DNA from: Acidobacteriota bacterium | Lineage (GTDB): Bacteria; Acidobacteriota; Terriglobia; Acidiferrales; UBA7541 | Direction of reading: 5' to 3' | DNA length: 9,880 bases | NCBI GenBank assembly: GCA_003224195.1 | Contig: QHYP01000218.1 | Coordinates: forward strand, 1-9,880 | Shown: one piece after another, positions 1-5,544 of the stretch | Layout: each line of letters starts with the position of its first letter | Numbering within the stretch: position 1 is the stretch's first letter | Position numbers and translations under genes: made by a program | The notes under the pieces: generated by a model | Seen by the model: only the letters and a program-made list of their open reading frames with translations | What the model was told of the DNA's origin: nothing | Database searches by the model: none

Positions 1-250
1 GAGGGCCTGTTATCAGAAGTCCATATAGCCAGTCCTTCTGAAGCTGCACGCACACGGCCTCTATCGCGTAACACAGACAGGCCACCCACAGCGGTAGCCA
101 ATAGGAGTCGTACCACTCAGGAGCGATCAGAGAAAAGTCCCTGATATAGTGATTTATGAATAGAGCCATTGCGACGCCGAATAGAAGGTTTACGACTCCG
201 ACCGAGAGTAGAACTGCTCTGTTCGTCGTCACGAGGCGCTCTGGTGCCAC
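1..250 (-). CDS. Unrecognised integral membrane protein, N-terminal part (runs off the left edge)
   Basis: This is an 83-codon open frame that starts at GTG 250 and is still open at base 1, so the C-terminus is missing. The start was chosen because a GGAG lies 6 bases upstream and because the same frame meets a TGA shortly before it. Residues about 12-32 (AVLLSVGVVNLLFGVAMALF) form one hydrophobic helix. Residues about 51-70 form a second, rich in Trp, Leu, Val and Cys. A third appears to begin at the edge (DWLYGLLITGP). A loop of acidic and aromatic residues separates helices 1 and 2. I do not recognise a family. Codon use is unlike the neighbours: CTA occurs five times and ATA three times, and AGA and AGG both appear, which suggests horizontal acquisition or a different selective history. 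The alternative is non-coding DNA with a chance open frame, but the paired hydrophobic segments argue against it. Bases 251-328, between this start and the hydrolase stop, hold nothing else I can identify. Confidence 0.5.
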   Translation of the reverse strand, partial: MAPERLVTTNRAVLLSVGVVNLLFGVAMALFINHYIRDFSLIAPEWYDSYWLPLWVACLCYAIEAVCVQLQKDWLYGLLITGP

Positions 251-328
251 GAGCCTCTCCCCTCTTATTAGCAGCCGCCACCGCTTTCACATCTAGAGCA
301 TGTGCCGACTTCATGTTTCCCAACAAAC

Positions 329-1303
329 TCACCCATCGGGCCGGTTCTGGATGAAGTCGCGCAACAGAGAGTTCACGAGGGCAAGCTTTTCGTGGATGAG
401 CCAATGGGTGCCGTCGGGAATGCGGCGAATGTGCAAGTCGGGGACGAATTCGCCGAGGCCGTCCAGATTACACGCGGGGAGAGCAAGATCTTTCTCGCCC
501 CAGATGACCAATGTCGGCACGGCGATCGTGAATGACGCGAGCTGGTCTGATTCAGGTGTGACCGCCCCGATGGAATCGGGGTCAACTCCGCGGTCATTTG
601 CACGCGTGACGGCGAAGCCGTCAACAGGCGGGCCCACCAGCGCGGCGCGGTAGTAGTTCAATCCGCCGGTGAGGGCGCCGGGTTGCGACCAAGCCTGCAA
701 GTAAGTCTTGCGGTCCTCTTCGTTGAAGAGGGCCGCGAAGCGCTCGTGTTTGAAGCCCATGACCTTCTCCGCGAGAAAAGAGTAATTGTTCGCAGAAAGA
801 ATCTGTTCGGCCTGCGGGCTGCGGAACATCAGCATGTACTGGCTGGCCTGCTGTTGAACAGGGTTCTCCCGCAGAAGGCGAGCGAAAATCGCCGGATGCG
901 GGGCGTTGATGATGACGAGCTTTTCCAGGTTTTGGGGATACTGCGCCGCAAAGGCCCACGCTACGACGCCGCCCCAGTCGTGCCCGACGAGAATAAATCG
1001 TTCATGGCCAAGATGCCGGGCCAGTGCGCGCACGTCTTCGACCAGGAACTTCACCTCATAGCTACGCACCTCGGCAGGCTTGGAAGATAGATTGTAGCCG
1101 CGCTGGTCGGGCGCCACGGCGAAAAAATCCCGCCCAAAATGAGCGAGCTGGTTTTTCCAGGCGTACCAGAATTCGGGGAAACCGTGCAGGAAGAGGATCA
1201 GCCTGCCGGCGCCGGCGCTGGCGTAGTGGAGGCGCACGCCATTGACTTCTGCGAAGTCGTGGCGAATTGCCGTTTTTTGCGTGGATGCGGCCGATTCAGG
1301 CAT
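329..1303 (-). CDS. Alpha/beta hydrolase, epoxide-hydrolase-like
   Basis: This 324-residue protein belongs to the alpha/beta-hydrolase fold and resembles soluble epoxide hydrolases. These open epoxides through an Asp ester intermediate. Visible motifs are the oxyanion-hole HGFPEFW (40-46), DQRGY (66-70), the nucleophile elbow GHDWGG (107-112, nucleophile Asp109), cap-domain tyrosines in GGLNYYRA (Tyr217/218), the acid in WGEKD (Asp272) and the catalytic His in GTHW (His300). The Asp nucleophile excludes an ordinary serine esterase. No signal peptide or membrane segment is seen, so it is probably cytoplasmic. Between the cap tyrosines and the PTLVIWGEKD strand there is a longer polar linker than I expect (about 228-257). 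The substrate cannot be read from the sequence; haloalkane or haloacetate dehalogenases share the Asp nucleophile and remain a weaker alternative. It lies 50 bp downstream of the ZIP gene, and a palindrome in that gap suggests its own control. Confidence 0.88.
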   Translation of the reverse strand: MPESAASTQKTAIRHDFAEVNGVRLHYASAGAGRLILFLHGFPEFWYAWKNQLAHFGRDFFAVAPDQRGYNLSSKPAEVRSYEVKFLVEDVRALARHLGHERFILVGHDWGGVVAWAFAAQYPQNLEKLVIINAPHPAIFARLLRENPVQQQASQYMLMFRSPQAEQILSANNYSFLAEKVMGFKHERFAALFNEEDRKTYLQAWSQPGALTGGLNYYRAALVGPPVDGFAVTRANDRGVDPDSIGAVTPESDQLASFTIAVPTLVIWGEKDLALPACNLDGLGEFVPDLHIRRIPDGTHWLIHEKLALVNSLLRDFIQNRPDG

Positions 1304-1331
1304 GTTTTTCCGGCGAGAGGAATGGCAGCCC

Positions 1332-1344
1332 GTAAACAGTTTAC
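1332..1344. promoter_or_regulatory. Perfect palindrome GTAAACAGTTTAC, candidate operator
   Basis: Two 6-bp arms (GTAAAC and GTTTAC) flank a single central base, in the short gap between the ZIP stop and the hydrolase start. On the minus strand it overlaps TGCTGTAAA (1348-1340), which resembles an extended -10 element. A regulator bound here would therefore cover the presumed hydrolase promoter. The arms are too short and lack a T-run, so it is not a convincing terminator for the ZIP transcript. The regulator family is unknown, and chance occurrence cannot be excluded. Confidence 0.35.
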
Positions 1345-1353
1345 AGCAAGCGA

Positions 1354-2097
1354 CTAAAGATGGAACAAGTAGTGGAGGGCGAGGACGAGGGCGGCGCCGA
1401 GGAAGACGAGCAGGGCGACGCGCCAGCCGGGCTCGCGATTGACTTCGGGGAGGAGATCGGTGCCCGCGACGTAAAGGGTGACGCCACCGGAAAGCGGGAG
1501 AGCGTATTGAAGCTGGCCGGCGAGGAGGCTGGTCAAGAAGACGCCCGCGAGCGTAGCCAAGCCGAGACCGGCGGCGGCTTGGAGGGCGCGGCGGCGGCCC
1601 TGGCCGCCCGCGAGGACAACGGAGGCCACGGTAAAACCTTCGGGGAGCTTATGGAGAAACACAGCGAAGAAGAGGAGCACACCGAGCGAGATGGAAATGA
1701 GGAATCCAGCGGCGATGGCTACGCCGTCGAAAAAGGTGTGGACAAAGAGGCCGAGAAAAACGCTGGTCGTGGCGCCGTGAAGGTGCATGGCTTCGGGATG
1801 GATTTCTTCGCCGAAATGGAAATGCGGCGCCAAAGCGTGCTCGAAGAGGTGCACGAGGAAGAAACCGGCGAGGACGAAGAGAAATGCGGCGTCGCCGCCG
1901 AGGCGGACGGCCTCGGGGATGACGTCAACAAAGGCGACGGCGAGCATGTAGCCGGCGCCGAAAGCGACGAAGTATTGCAGGAACTGGCGCGGCCATTCGC
2001 GGCGGACAACGAAATAGCCGCCGAGGAGATTGCCGGCAGCGGCAACGAGGCCGAGGGCGGCGGCGGTGGCGATGCGGATTGAGAGGGGTGAGCTCAT
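1354..2097 (-). CDS. ZIP-family metal (probably zinc) transporter
   Basis: This 247-residue polytopic membrane protein carries the ZIP signatures: HTFFDGVAIAAGF (His120, Asp124) in the fourth helix and HKLPEG (His149, Glu153) in the fifth. Together these form the binuclear metal site of the family. ZIP proteins move divalent metals, usually zinc or iron, into the cytoplasm. Seven or eight hydrophobic segments are visible, starting with residues 8-31. The loop around residues 83-107 is rich in His and Glu (HLFEH, PHFHFGEEIH, HLH), a typical metal-sensing or metal-delivery loop. Length fits the bacterial family. The start lies 9 bp after the ychF stop, so the two genes are very probably co-transcribed. 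No convincing Shine-Dalgarno sequence precedes the ATG. The exact metal cannot be determined from sequence. Confidence 0.9.
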   Translation of the reverse strand: MSSPLSIRIATAAALGLVAAAGNLLGGYFVVRREWPRQFLQYFVAFGAGYMLAVAFVDVIPEAVRLGGDAAFLFVLAGFFLVHLFEHALAPHFHFGEEIHPEAMHLHGATTSVFLGLFVHTFFDGVAIAAGFLISISLGVLLFFAVFLHKLPEGFTVASVVLAGGQGRRRALQAAAGLGLATLAGVFLTSLLAGQLQYALPLSGGVTLYVAGTDLLPEVNREPGWRVALLVFLGAALVLALHYLFHL

Positions 2098-2106
2098 GCG
2101 CGCGTT

Positions 2107-3192
2107 TCAGCCGCTGTGGCGGAAGAGGATGACGTCGCCTTCCTGGACGACGTAGTCGCGGCCTTCGAGGCGAACTTTGCCCTTTTCGCGGGCATGTGCG
2201 AGGCTTCCGGCGGCGAGCAGGTCTTCGCAGCGCACAACTTCGGCGCGGATGAAACCTTTTTCGATGTCGCTGTGGATTTCGCCGGCGGCTTTGACGGCGG
2301 TGGTGCCTCTGCGGATGGTCCAGGCGCGGGCTTCCGGGTCGCCAACGGTGAAAAACGAGATGAGACCCAGAAGATCGTAGGTCGCGTGGATGAGCCGGTT
2401 GAGGCCAGGCTCGGCGAGGCCGAAGGAGGCGAGGAGTTCGGCGGCTTCCTTCTCCTCCATTTCGGCGAGATCGGCTTCGAGGCGTCCGCAGACGGGCACG
2501 ACGGCGGTGTTGGGCTTCTTTTCGAGCGCGGTGAGCTTGTGACGGGCGACGGCGGTGGATAGCTCGGCGGCTTCGTTATCGCCGAGGTTCAGGACATAGA
2601 GCATGGGGCGCTGCGAAAGAAACAGAAAGCCGCTGACGGATTTACTCTCTTGGGGAGGGAGGTCGAGCTCGCGAAGCGCTTTTTCGCTTTCGAGATGCGT
2701 CTTGCAGCGCTCGAGGACATGGCGTTCGTGTTCGAGATGGGGATCCTTCTTTTTCTTAAGGTCCTTGTCGAGGCGTTCGAGGCGGCGGGCGATCTGATCG
2801 AGGTCGCTGAGTATCAGTTCGAGTTCGAGATTGGTGGCGTCGCGGAGCGGGTCGATACTGCCGGCGGCGTGGGGAACGGCAGGATCGTCGAAAACGCGCA
2901 GGACGTGGGCGATGGCGTCCACTTCGCGGAGCGGAGCAAGCAGGGCGGTGTCGCGCGCGCGGTCTTTCTGCGTCCCTTGCAAGCCGCCAATGTCCACGTA
3001 TTGCACGGTGGCGTGGGTGACTTTTCTGGGCTTGTAAAGTGCGGCGAGCTGGTCGAGGCGAGGCTCGGGAACTTTGGCGACGCCGACGTGAGTGGCCGCG
3101 GCGGCGGACTTGGCGTCGAGATGGGCTTTCGTGAGGATGCGGAAGAGGGTGGTTTTGCCGACTTGTGGCAGGCCGATGATGCCGGTTTGCAT
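2107..3192 (-). CDS. ychF: Divergent YchF/OLA1-type P-loop NTPase
   Basis: This 361-residue protein is co-linear with YchF, the ribosome-associated Obg-family NTPase. In order it shows the P-loop GLPQVGKTT (7-15), the G3-like DIGG (67-70), a charged predicted coiled-coil (about 122-180) and a C-terminal TGS domain (about 276-361) with HSDIEKGFIRAE and EGRDYVVQEGDV. His108 aligns with the catalytic His114 of E. coli YchF. It departs from the canonical family in several places. The P-loop has QVGKT in place of NVGKS. The conserved GEGLGN stretch after G3 is replaced by a different sequence. The base-recognition site reads NLGD (202-205) where YchF normally has NxxE, so ATP preference cannot be assumed. 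I chose ATG 3192 because the family begins a few residues before GIxGLP; an in-frame GTG at 3228 would add 12 unsupported residues and lies upstream of the likely promoter. The ZIP gene follows after 9 bp. Confidence 0.88.
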   Translation of the reverse strand: MQTGIIGLPQVGKTTLFRILTKAHLDAKSAAAATHVGVAKVPEPRLDQLAALYKPRKVTHATVQYVDIGGLQGTQKDRARDTALLAPLREVDAIAHVLRVFDDPAVPHAAGSIDPLRDATNLELELILSDLDQIARRLERLDKDLKKKKDPHLEHERHVLERCKTHLESEKALRELDLPPQESKSVSGFLFLSQRPMLYVLNLGDNEAAELSTAVARHKLTALEKKPNTAVVPVCGRLEADLAEMEEKEAAELLASFGLAEPGLNRLIHATYDLLGLISFFTVGDPEARAWTIRRGTTAVKAAGEIHSDIEKGFIRAEVVRCEDLLAAGSLAHAREKGKVRLEGRDYVVQEGDVILFRHSG

Positions 3193-3201
3193 GAGTTCGG
3201 A

Positions 3202-3210
3202 ATCGTAGCA
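3202..3210 (-). promoter_or_regulatory. Candidate extended -10 promoter of ychF (TGCTACGAT)
   Basis: The minus strand reads TGCTACGAT, an extended -10 (TG, one base, then TACGAT) ending 9 bases before the ychF ATG. No TTGACA-like -35 is seen at 16-19 bp. If it is used, transcription starts within a few bases of the ATG, giving a leaderless or nearly leaderless mRNA. That matches the absence of a Shine-Dalgarno sequence. The same pattern recurs before other genes in this window. Confidence 0.45.
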
Positions 3211-3227
3211 TAGGGAGGATGGAACCA

Positions 3228-3257
3228 CGTGATTCGTGAGTCGTGAATCGTGATTCG
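3228..3257. repeat. Short tandem 7-bp repeat, four units (CGTGANT type)
   Basis: Reading the plus strand, four consecutive heptamers are CGTGATT, CGTGAGT, CGTGAAT and CGTGATT, followed by a partial CG. Only positions 6-7 vary. The array lies in the 119-bp gap between the DUF4149 stop and the ychF start, just upstream of the presumed ychF promoter. It resembles the short tandem heptamer arrays found between genes in several bacterial lineages. Function is unknown; slipped-strand variation in copy number is likely. Confidence 0.75.
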
Positions 3258-3311
3258 CGGTGGAGGAGGCCGGGCAGGTTTCACTGGGAAAGGCAACACG
3301 CCAGGCGGCAG

Positions 3312-3785
3312 TTAGTGAGAACTTTCGCGGGCGAGCAAGATGAGCGCGGCGAGGCCAGCAAGGAGGACGCCGGATTCGAGGCCGACCGAGAGGCGATGCA
3401 GACGGTCGAATTCGACGCGCAGAGGATGTTCCGCGGGCGTGTTCTGAATCGAACTCATGCGGTTGCGCAATTCCGCCATGCGCGGGCTCACATGGAACTG
3501 GGAGGCCGCGGTCAATGCAATCATCAAGACGACGGCCAGCGCCACGGGCGAAAAAAAGCTCTCAAACGCGCGCGTGCGGAGCCAGCGCACAACCAAGAAC
3601 ACAAAGCCGCAGACGAGACCAATCAGGTGCAGGCGCGAGAGGGCGTAACCGACCAGGGCGCCGGCCTGGTCGCGCGCGGCGAGCACGGAAAACGCGCCCG
3701 GAGCCACGACAAAGCTGAGAAAAACGCCGCCGCCGAGCCAGAGACTCAGACATAGAAACTCGAGCGTACGCAGAAGCGTTGACAC
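3312..3785 (-). CDS. DUF4149-type four-helix membrane protein
   Basis: This 157-residue protein has four hydrophobic segments: about 7-29, 43-66, 79-97 and 133-152. The first contains LWLGGGVFLSFVVAPGAF, which resembles the start of the DUF4149 (TMEM205-like) family, a group with no settled function. Between helices 3 and 4 is a hydrophilic stretch with SPRMAELRNRM and a conserved-looking FDRLHRLSVGLE. Length fits the family. The start is GTG 3785. No good Shine-Dalgarno sequence is visible, but no other in-frame start keeps the first helix. The start lies 35 bases after the 3' end of tRNA-Val on the same strand, and I see no terminator between them, so read-through from the tRNA promoter is plausible. 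A contribution to envelope physiology would be guesswork. Confidence 0.75.
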   Translation of the reverse strand: MSTLLRTLEFLCLSLWLGGGVFLSFVVAPGAFSVLAARDQAGALVGYALSRLHLIGLVCGFVFLVVRWLRTRAFESFFSPVALAVVLMIALTAASQFHVSPRMAELRNRMSSIQNTPAEHPLRVEFDRLHRLSVGLESGVLLAGLAALILLARESSH

Positions 3786-3820
3786 GGGAAAAATCCGCTA
3801 AAATGAGCCGGACGCAAAAA

Positions 3821-3896
3821 TGGTGGGCGATCAAGGACTTGAACCTTGGACCTCTCCCGTGTGAGGGGAGCGCTCTAACCACTGAGCTAATCGCCC
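3821..3896 (-). tRNA. tRNA-Val (anticodon CAC), CCA encoded
   Basis: Read on the minus strand from 3896, the 76-base sequence folds as a standard cloverleaf. The acceptor GGGCGAT pairs with ATCGCCC. The D-arm is GCTC/GAGC, and the anticodon stem is CTCCC/GGGAG around the loop CTCACAC (anticodon CAC, reading GUG valine codons). The variable loop is AGGTC, and the T-arm is CAAGG/CCTTG around TTCAAGT. The discriminator base is A, and a genomic CCA follows (3823-3821). All stems are fully Watson-Crick paired. It is oriented away from moxR and towards the DUF4149 gene. Plus-strand translation through it gives a familiar spurious peptide, which should not be joined to MoxR. Confidence 0.97.
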
Positions 3897-3907
3897 ACGA
3901 TTCAAAT

Positions 3908-3937
3908 TTTGTAGCACGGAAGAACCCAGGAATTCAA
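3908..3937 (-). promoter_or_regulatory. Promoter of tRNA-Val
   Basis: On the minus strand, TTGAAT (3937-3932) is followed after 18 bp by TACAAA (3913-3908), which is preceded by TG one base upstream (TGCTACAAA). This is a sigma-70-like -35 with an extended -10, ending 11 bases before the mature tRNA 5' end. It fills most of the 44-bp gap between the tRNA and the divergent moxR start, so the two divergent genes share a very small control region. Confidence 0.6.
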
Positions 3938-3940
3938 CCC

Positions 3941-4888
3941 ATGGCGCTGGCTACAACGCAGATCGTCGCGCAATTGCAGCGGGCCATCGCACGCGCCATT
4001 TACGGCAAGGAAGAAGCGATCCAGCAAGCGCTGATCGCGTTGCTGGCGCGCGGGCACCTGCTGATCGAAGACGTGCCGGGCGTGGGCAAGACGACGCTGG
4101 CGCAGGCGCTGGCGCGGTCCTTCCACTGCACGTTCCAGCGCATTCAGTTCACGTCGGATTTGCTGCCGAGCGACGTGCTGGGAGTGAGCGTGTTCAATCC
4201 GGAGCGGAGGGAGTTCGAATTCCGGCCCGGGCCAATCTTTGCCAACGTCATCCTTGCGGACGAAATCAACCGCACAACTCCGCGGACGCAGTCGGCGCTG
4301 CTCGAAGCGATGAACGAGGCGCAAGTGACGGTGGACGGGCGGACGCATGTGCTGCCGCAGCCCTTTCTTGTCATTGCGACGCAGAATCCAGTCGAGCACC
4401 ACGGAACGTATCCGTTGCCGGAATCGCAGCTCGACCGATTCCTGATGCGCATCCGCATGGGTTACCCATCGCCGGAAACCGAAAAGGAAATTTTGCGGAA
4501 ACGGACGGGCGACGATCCACTCGAAGTGCTCGAACCAGTGGCGCAGGCGCAGGACGTGCAGACGATGCAGGAAGCGGTGGCGCACGTGCACGTGGACAAC
4601 AGCCTGCTCGACTACGCGCTGGAGATTGTGACGCGGACGCGGCAATCTACGGAGCTGGCGCTGGGGGTGAGTCCGCGCGGCACGCTGATGCTGCAGCGCG
4701 CGGCGCAGGCGCGCGCGTTTCTCGAGGGGCGAGATTACTGCCTGCCGGATGACTTCAAACAGCTCGTTGTGCCCGTTTTTGCGCATCGTGTAATCGCTAG
4801 CGGCCGCCAGGCCGGCCTGCCGAAGAAGGCGGAGTGGGCCGAAGCGCTGCTGCGCGAAATCGTGGAGTCGGTCCGCGTACCTCTGTGA
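3941..4888 (+). CDS. MoxR-family AAA+ ATPase
   Basis: This is a 315-residue cytoplasmic AAA+ ATPase of the MoxR family, thought to act as a chaperone-like remodeller for partner membrane or vWA proteins. It shows Walker A DVPGVGKTT (44-52), Walker B VILADEINR (103-111), sensor 1 IATQNP (145-150), the arginine-finger region ESQLDRF (162-168) and sensor 2 SPRGT (244-248). Length is typical. ATG 3941 is chosen because it starts just before the conserved N-terminal helix and has AGGA upstream. The longer open frame from 3779 runs through the tRNA on the opposite strand and is not real. Its stop overlaps the DUF58 start by four bases (GTGA), so translation of the two is probably coupled. Together with DUF58 and the downstream transglutaminase it makes a recurrent bacterial gene set. 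The specific substrate is unknown. Confidence 0.95.
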   Translation: MALATTQIVAQLQRAIARAIYGKEEAIQQALIALLARGHLLIEDVPGVGKTTLAQALARSFHCTFQRIQFTSDLLPSDVLGVSVFNPERREFEFRPGPIFANVILADEINRTTPRTQSALLEAMNEAQVTVDGRTHVLPQPFLVIATQNPVEHHGTYPLPESQLDRFLMRIRMGYPSPETEKEILRKRTGDDPLEVLEPVAQAQDVQTMQEAVAHVHVDNSLLDYALEIVTRTRQSTELALGVSPRGTLMLQRAAQARAFLEGRDYCLPDDFKQLVVPVFAHRVIASGRQAGLPKKAEWAEALLREIVESVRVPL

Positions 4889-5544
4889 ACCTGCGTTCCT
4901 CGCTCGCGCGCCTGTGGGTCCATTCCGACCGTCCCGCCGTGCGCGCGTTCTTCCTCTCAATGGCCGCGCTCACCCTGGCGCTGGTGCTGGCGTTGTATTC
5001 CGGCGCCGCGGCTGAGATGGGGCACACCGCGCTCGCCGGAGCGACGGCGATTGCGGCGTTGGTGCTGGCGGCGTGGGTGGCCATCACGCTGGTGCCCGTC
5101 CTGGCGAGGCGCACGCCGCTGCGCTGGATGGCCTACAAAATGGAGTACCGGCTCACGCGCGAGGGCTGGATCTACATCGGAGGCGTTTTTGCAGTCTCGC
5201 TCGCCGCTCTGAATACCGGCAACAACCTGCTGTTCCTGATCCTCGCAAGCCTCATCGCGGTGATTCTGATGTCCGGAATCTTGTCGTCCATCACGCTTTC
5301 GGGCGTTGAATTGCGATTGGAGCTGCCGGAACACATTTTTGCGGGGCAAGCAGTGCGCGCGCTGGTTGAGCTCGAAAACGAGAAGATTTATCTGCCCTCG
5401 TTTTCGCTGCGCGTGGAGAGCGCGGCGGATAAAGAACTCCGGTTTATTTTCCGTACGTGCCGAAGCGGGGCCGCGCGAAGCAAATCGTTCCGCTGCAGTT
5501 TCCGCGGCGTGGCATCTATCAACAGGAAGCGTTCCGGATTGTGA
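4885..5544 (+). CDS. DUF58 membrane protein, N-terminal part of a frameshifted gene
   Basis: This frame starts at GTG 4885, overlapping the moxR stop as GTGA. It encodes about 188 genuine residues before the frame is lost. Four hydrophobic segments are visible: about 21-41 and 48-72, then the family-typical pair after TREGWIYIGG (about 97-115 and 117-138, containing NTGNNLLFLI). A beta-rich extracytoplasmic or linker part follows (SGVELRLELPEHIFAGQ). After KELRF (183-187, near 5445) this frame gives an unrelated Arg/Ser-rich tail ending at TGA 5542-5544, while the expected DUF58 sequence continues one base back. DUF58 proteins are partners of MoxR ATPases; their biochemical role is poorly defined. 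With one base restored, the whole gene 4885-6191 would encode about 435 residues, a normal size. The cause may be an assembly or read error, a true mutation, or slippage. Confidence 0.85.
   Translation: MNLRSSLARLWVHSDRPAVRAFFLSMAALTLALVLALYSGAAAEMGHTALAGATAIAALVLAAWVAITLVPVLARRTPLRWMAYKMEYRLTREGWIYIGGVFAVSLAALNTGNNLLFLILASLIAVILMSGILSSITLSGVELRLELPEHIFAGQAVRALVELENEKIYLPSFSLRVESAADKELRFIFRTCRSGAARSKSFRCSFRGVASINRKRSGL

Noticed and set aside
329..1303. Fluoroacetate dehalogenase assignment for the hydrolase
   Set aside because: The GHDWGG elbow and the GGLNYYRA cap tyrosines fit epoxide hydrolases better, and I do not see the His-Trp halide-binding pair in the cap.
1360..2082. Long acidic plus-strand open frame opposite the ZIP gene
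   Set aside because: It is a Glu/Gly/Asp-rich shadow caused by high-GC codon bias; the minus strand encodes a clear ZIP protein with all metal-site residues.
3193..3228. GTG 3228 as the ychF start
   Set aside because: It adds 12 residues not seen in the family, overlaps the heptamer repeat, and lies upstream of the probable -10 element at 3210-3202.
3821..3896. tRNA-Val as an integration (att) site
   Set aside because: I saw no second copy of the tRNA 3' end and no integrase in the window, and the flanking genes look native.
3779..3940. N-terminal extension of MoxR in an open frame from 3779
   Set aside because: The extension translates the antisense of tRNA-Val (a well-known spurious DLNLGPLPCEGSALTTEL-type peptide). 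MoxR homology starts only after ATG 3941.
3902..4960. 352-codon minus-strand open frame opposite moxR
   Set aside because: Arg/His/Gln-rich composition typical of an antisense shadow; MoxR on the plus strand has every AAA+ motif.
5442..5451. Canonical -1 programmed frameshift heptamer in the DUF58 gene
   Set aside because: In the zero frame the bases do not form an X XXY YYZ heptamer. Only a single-codon TTC-to-TTT slip is possible, so programmed recoding is not the leading explanation.
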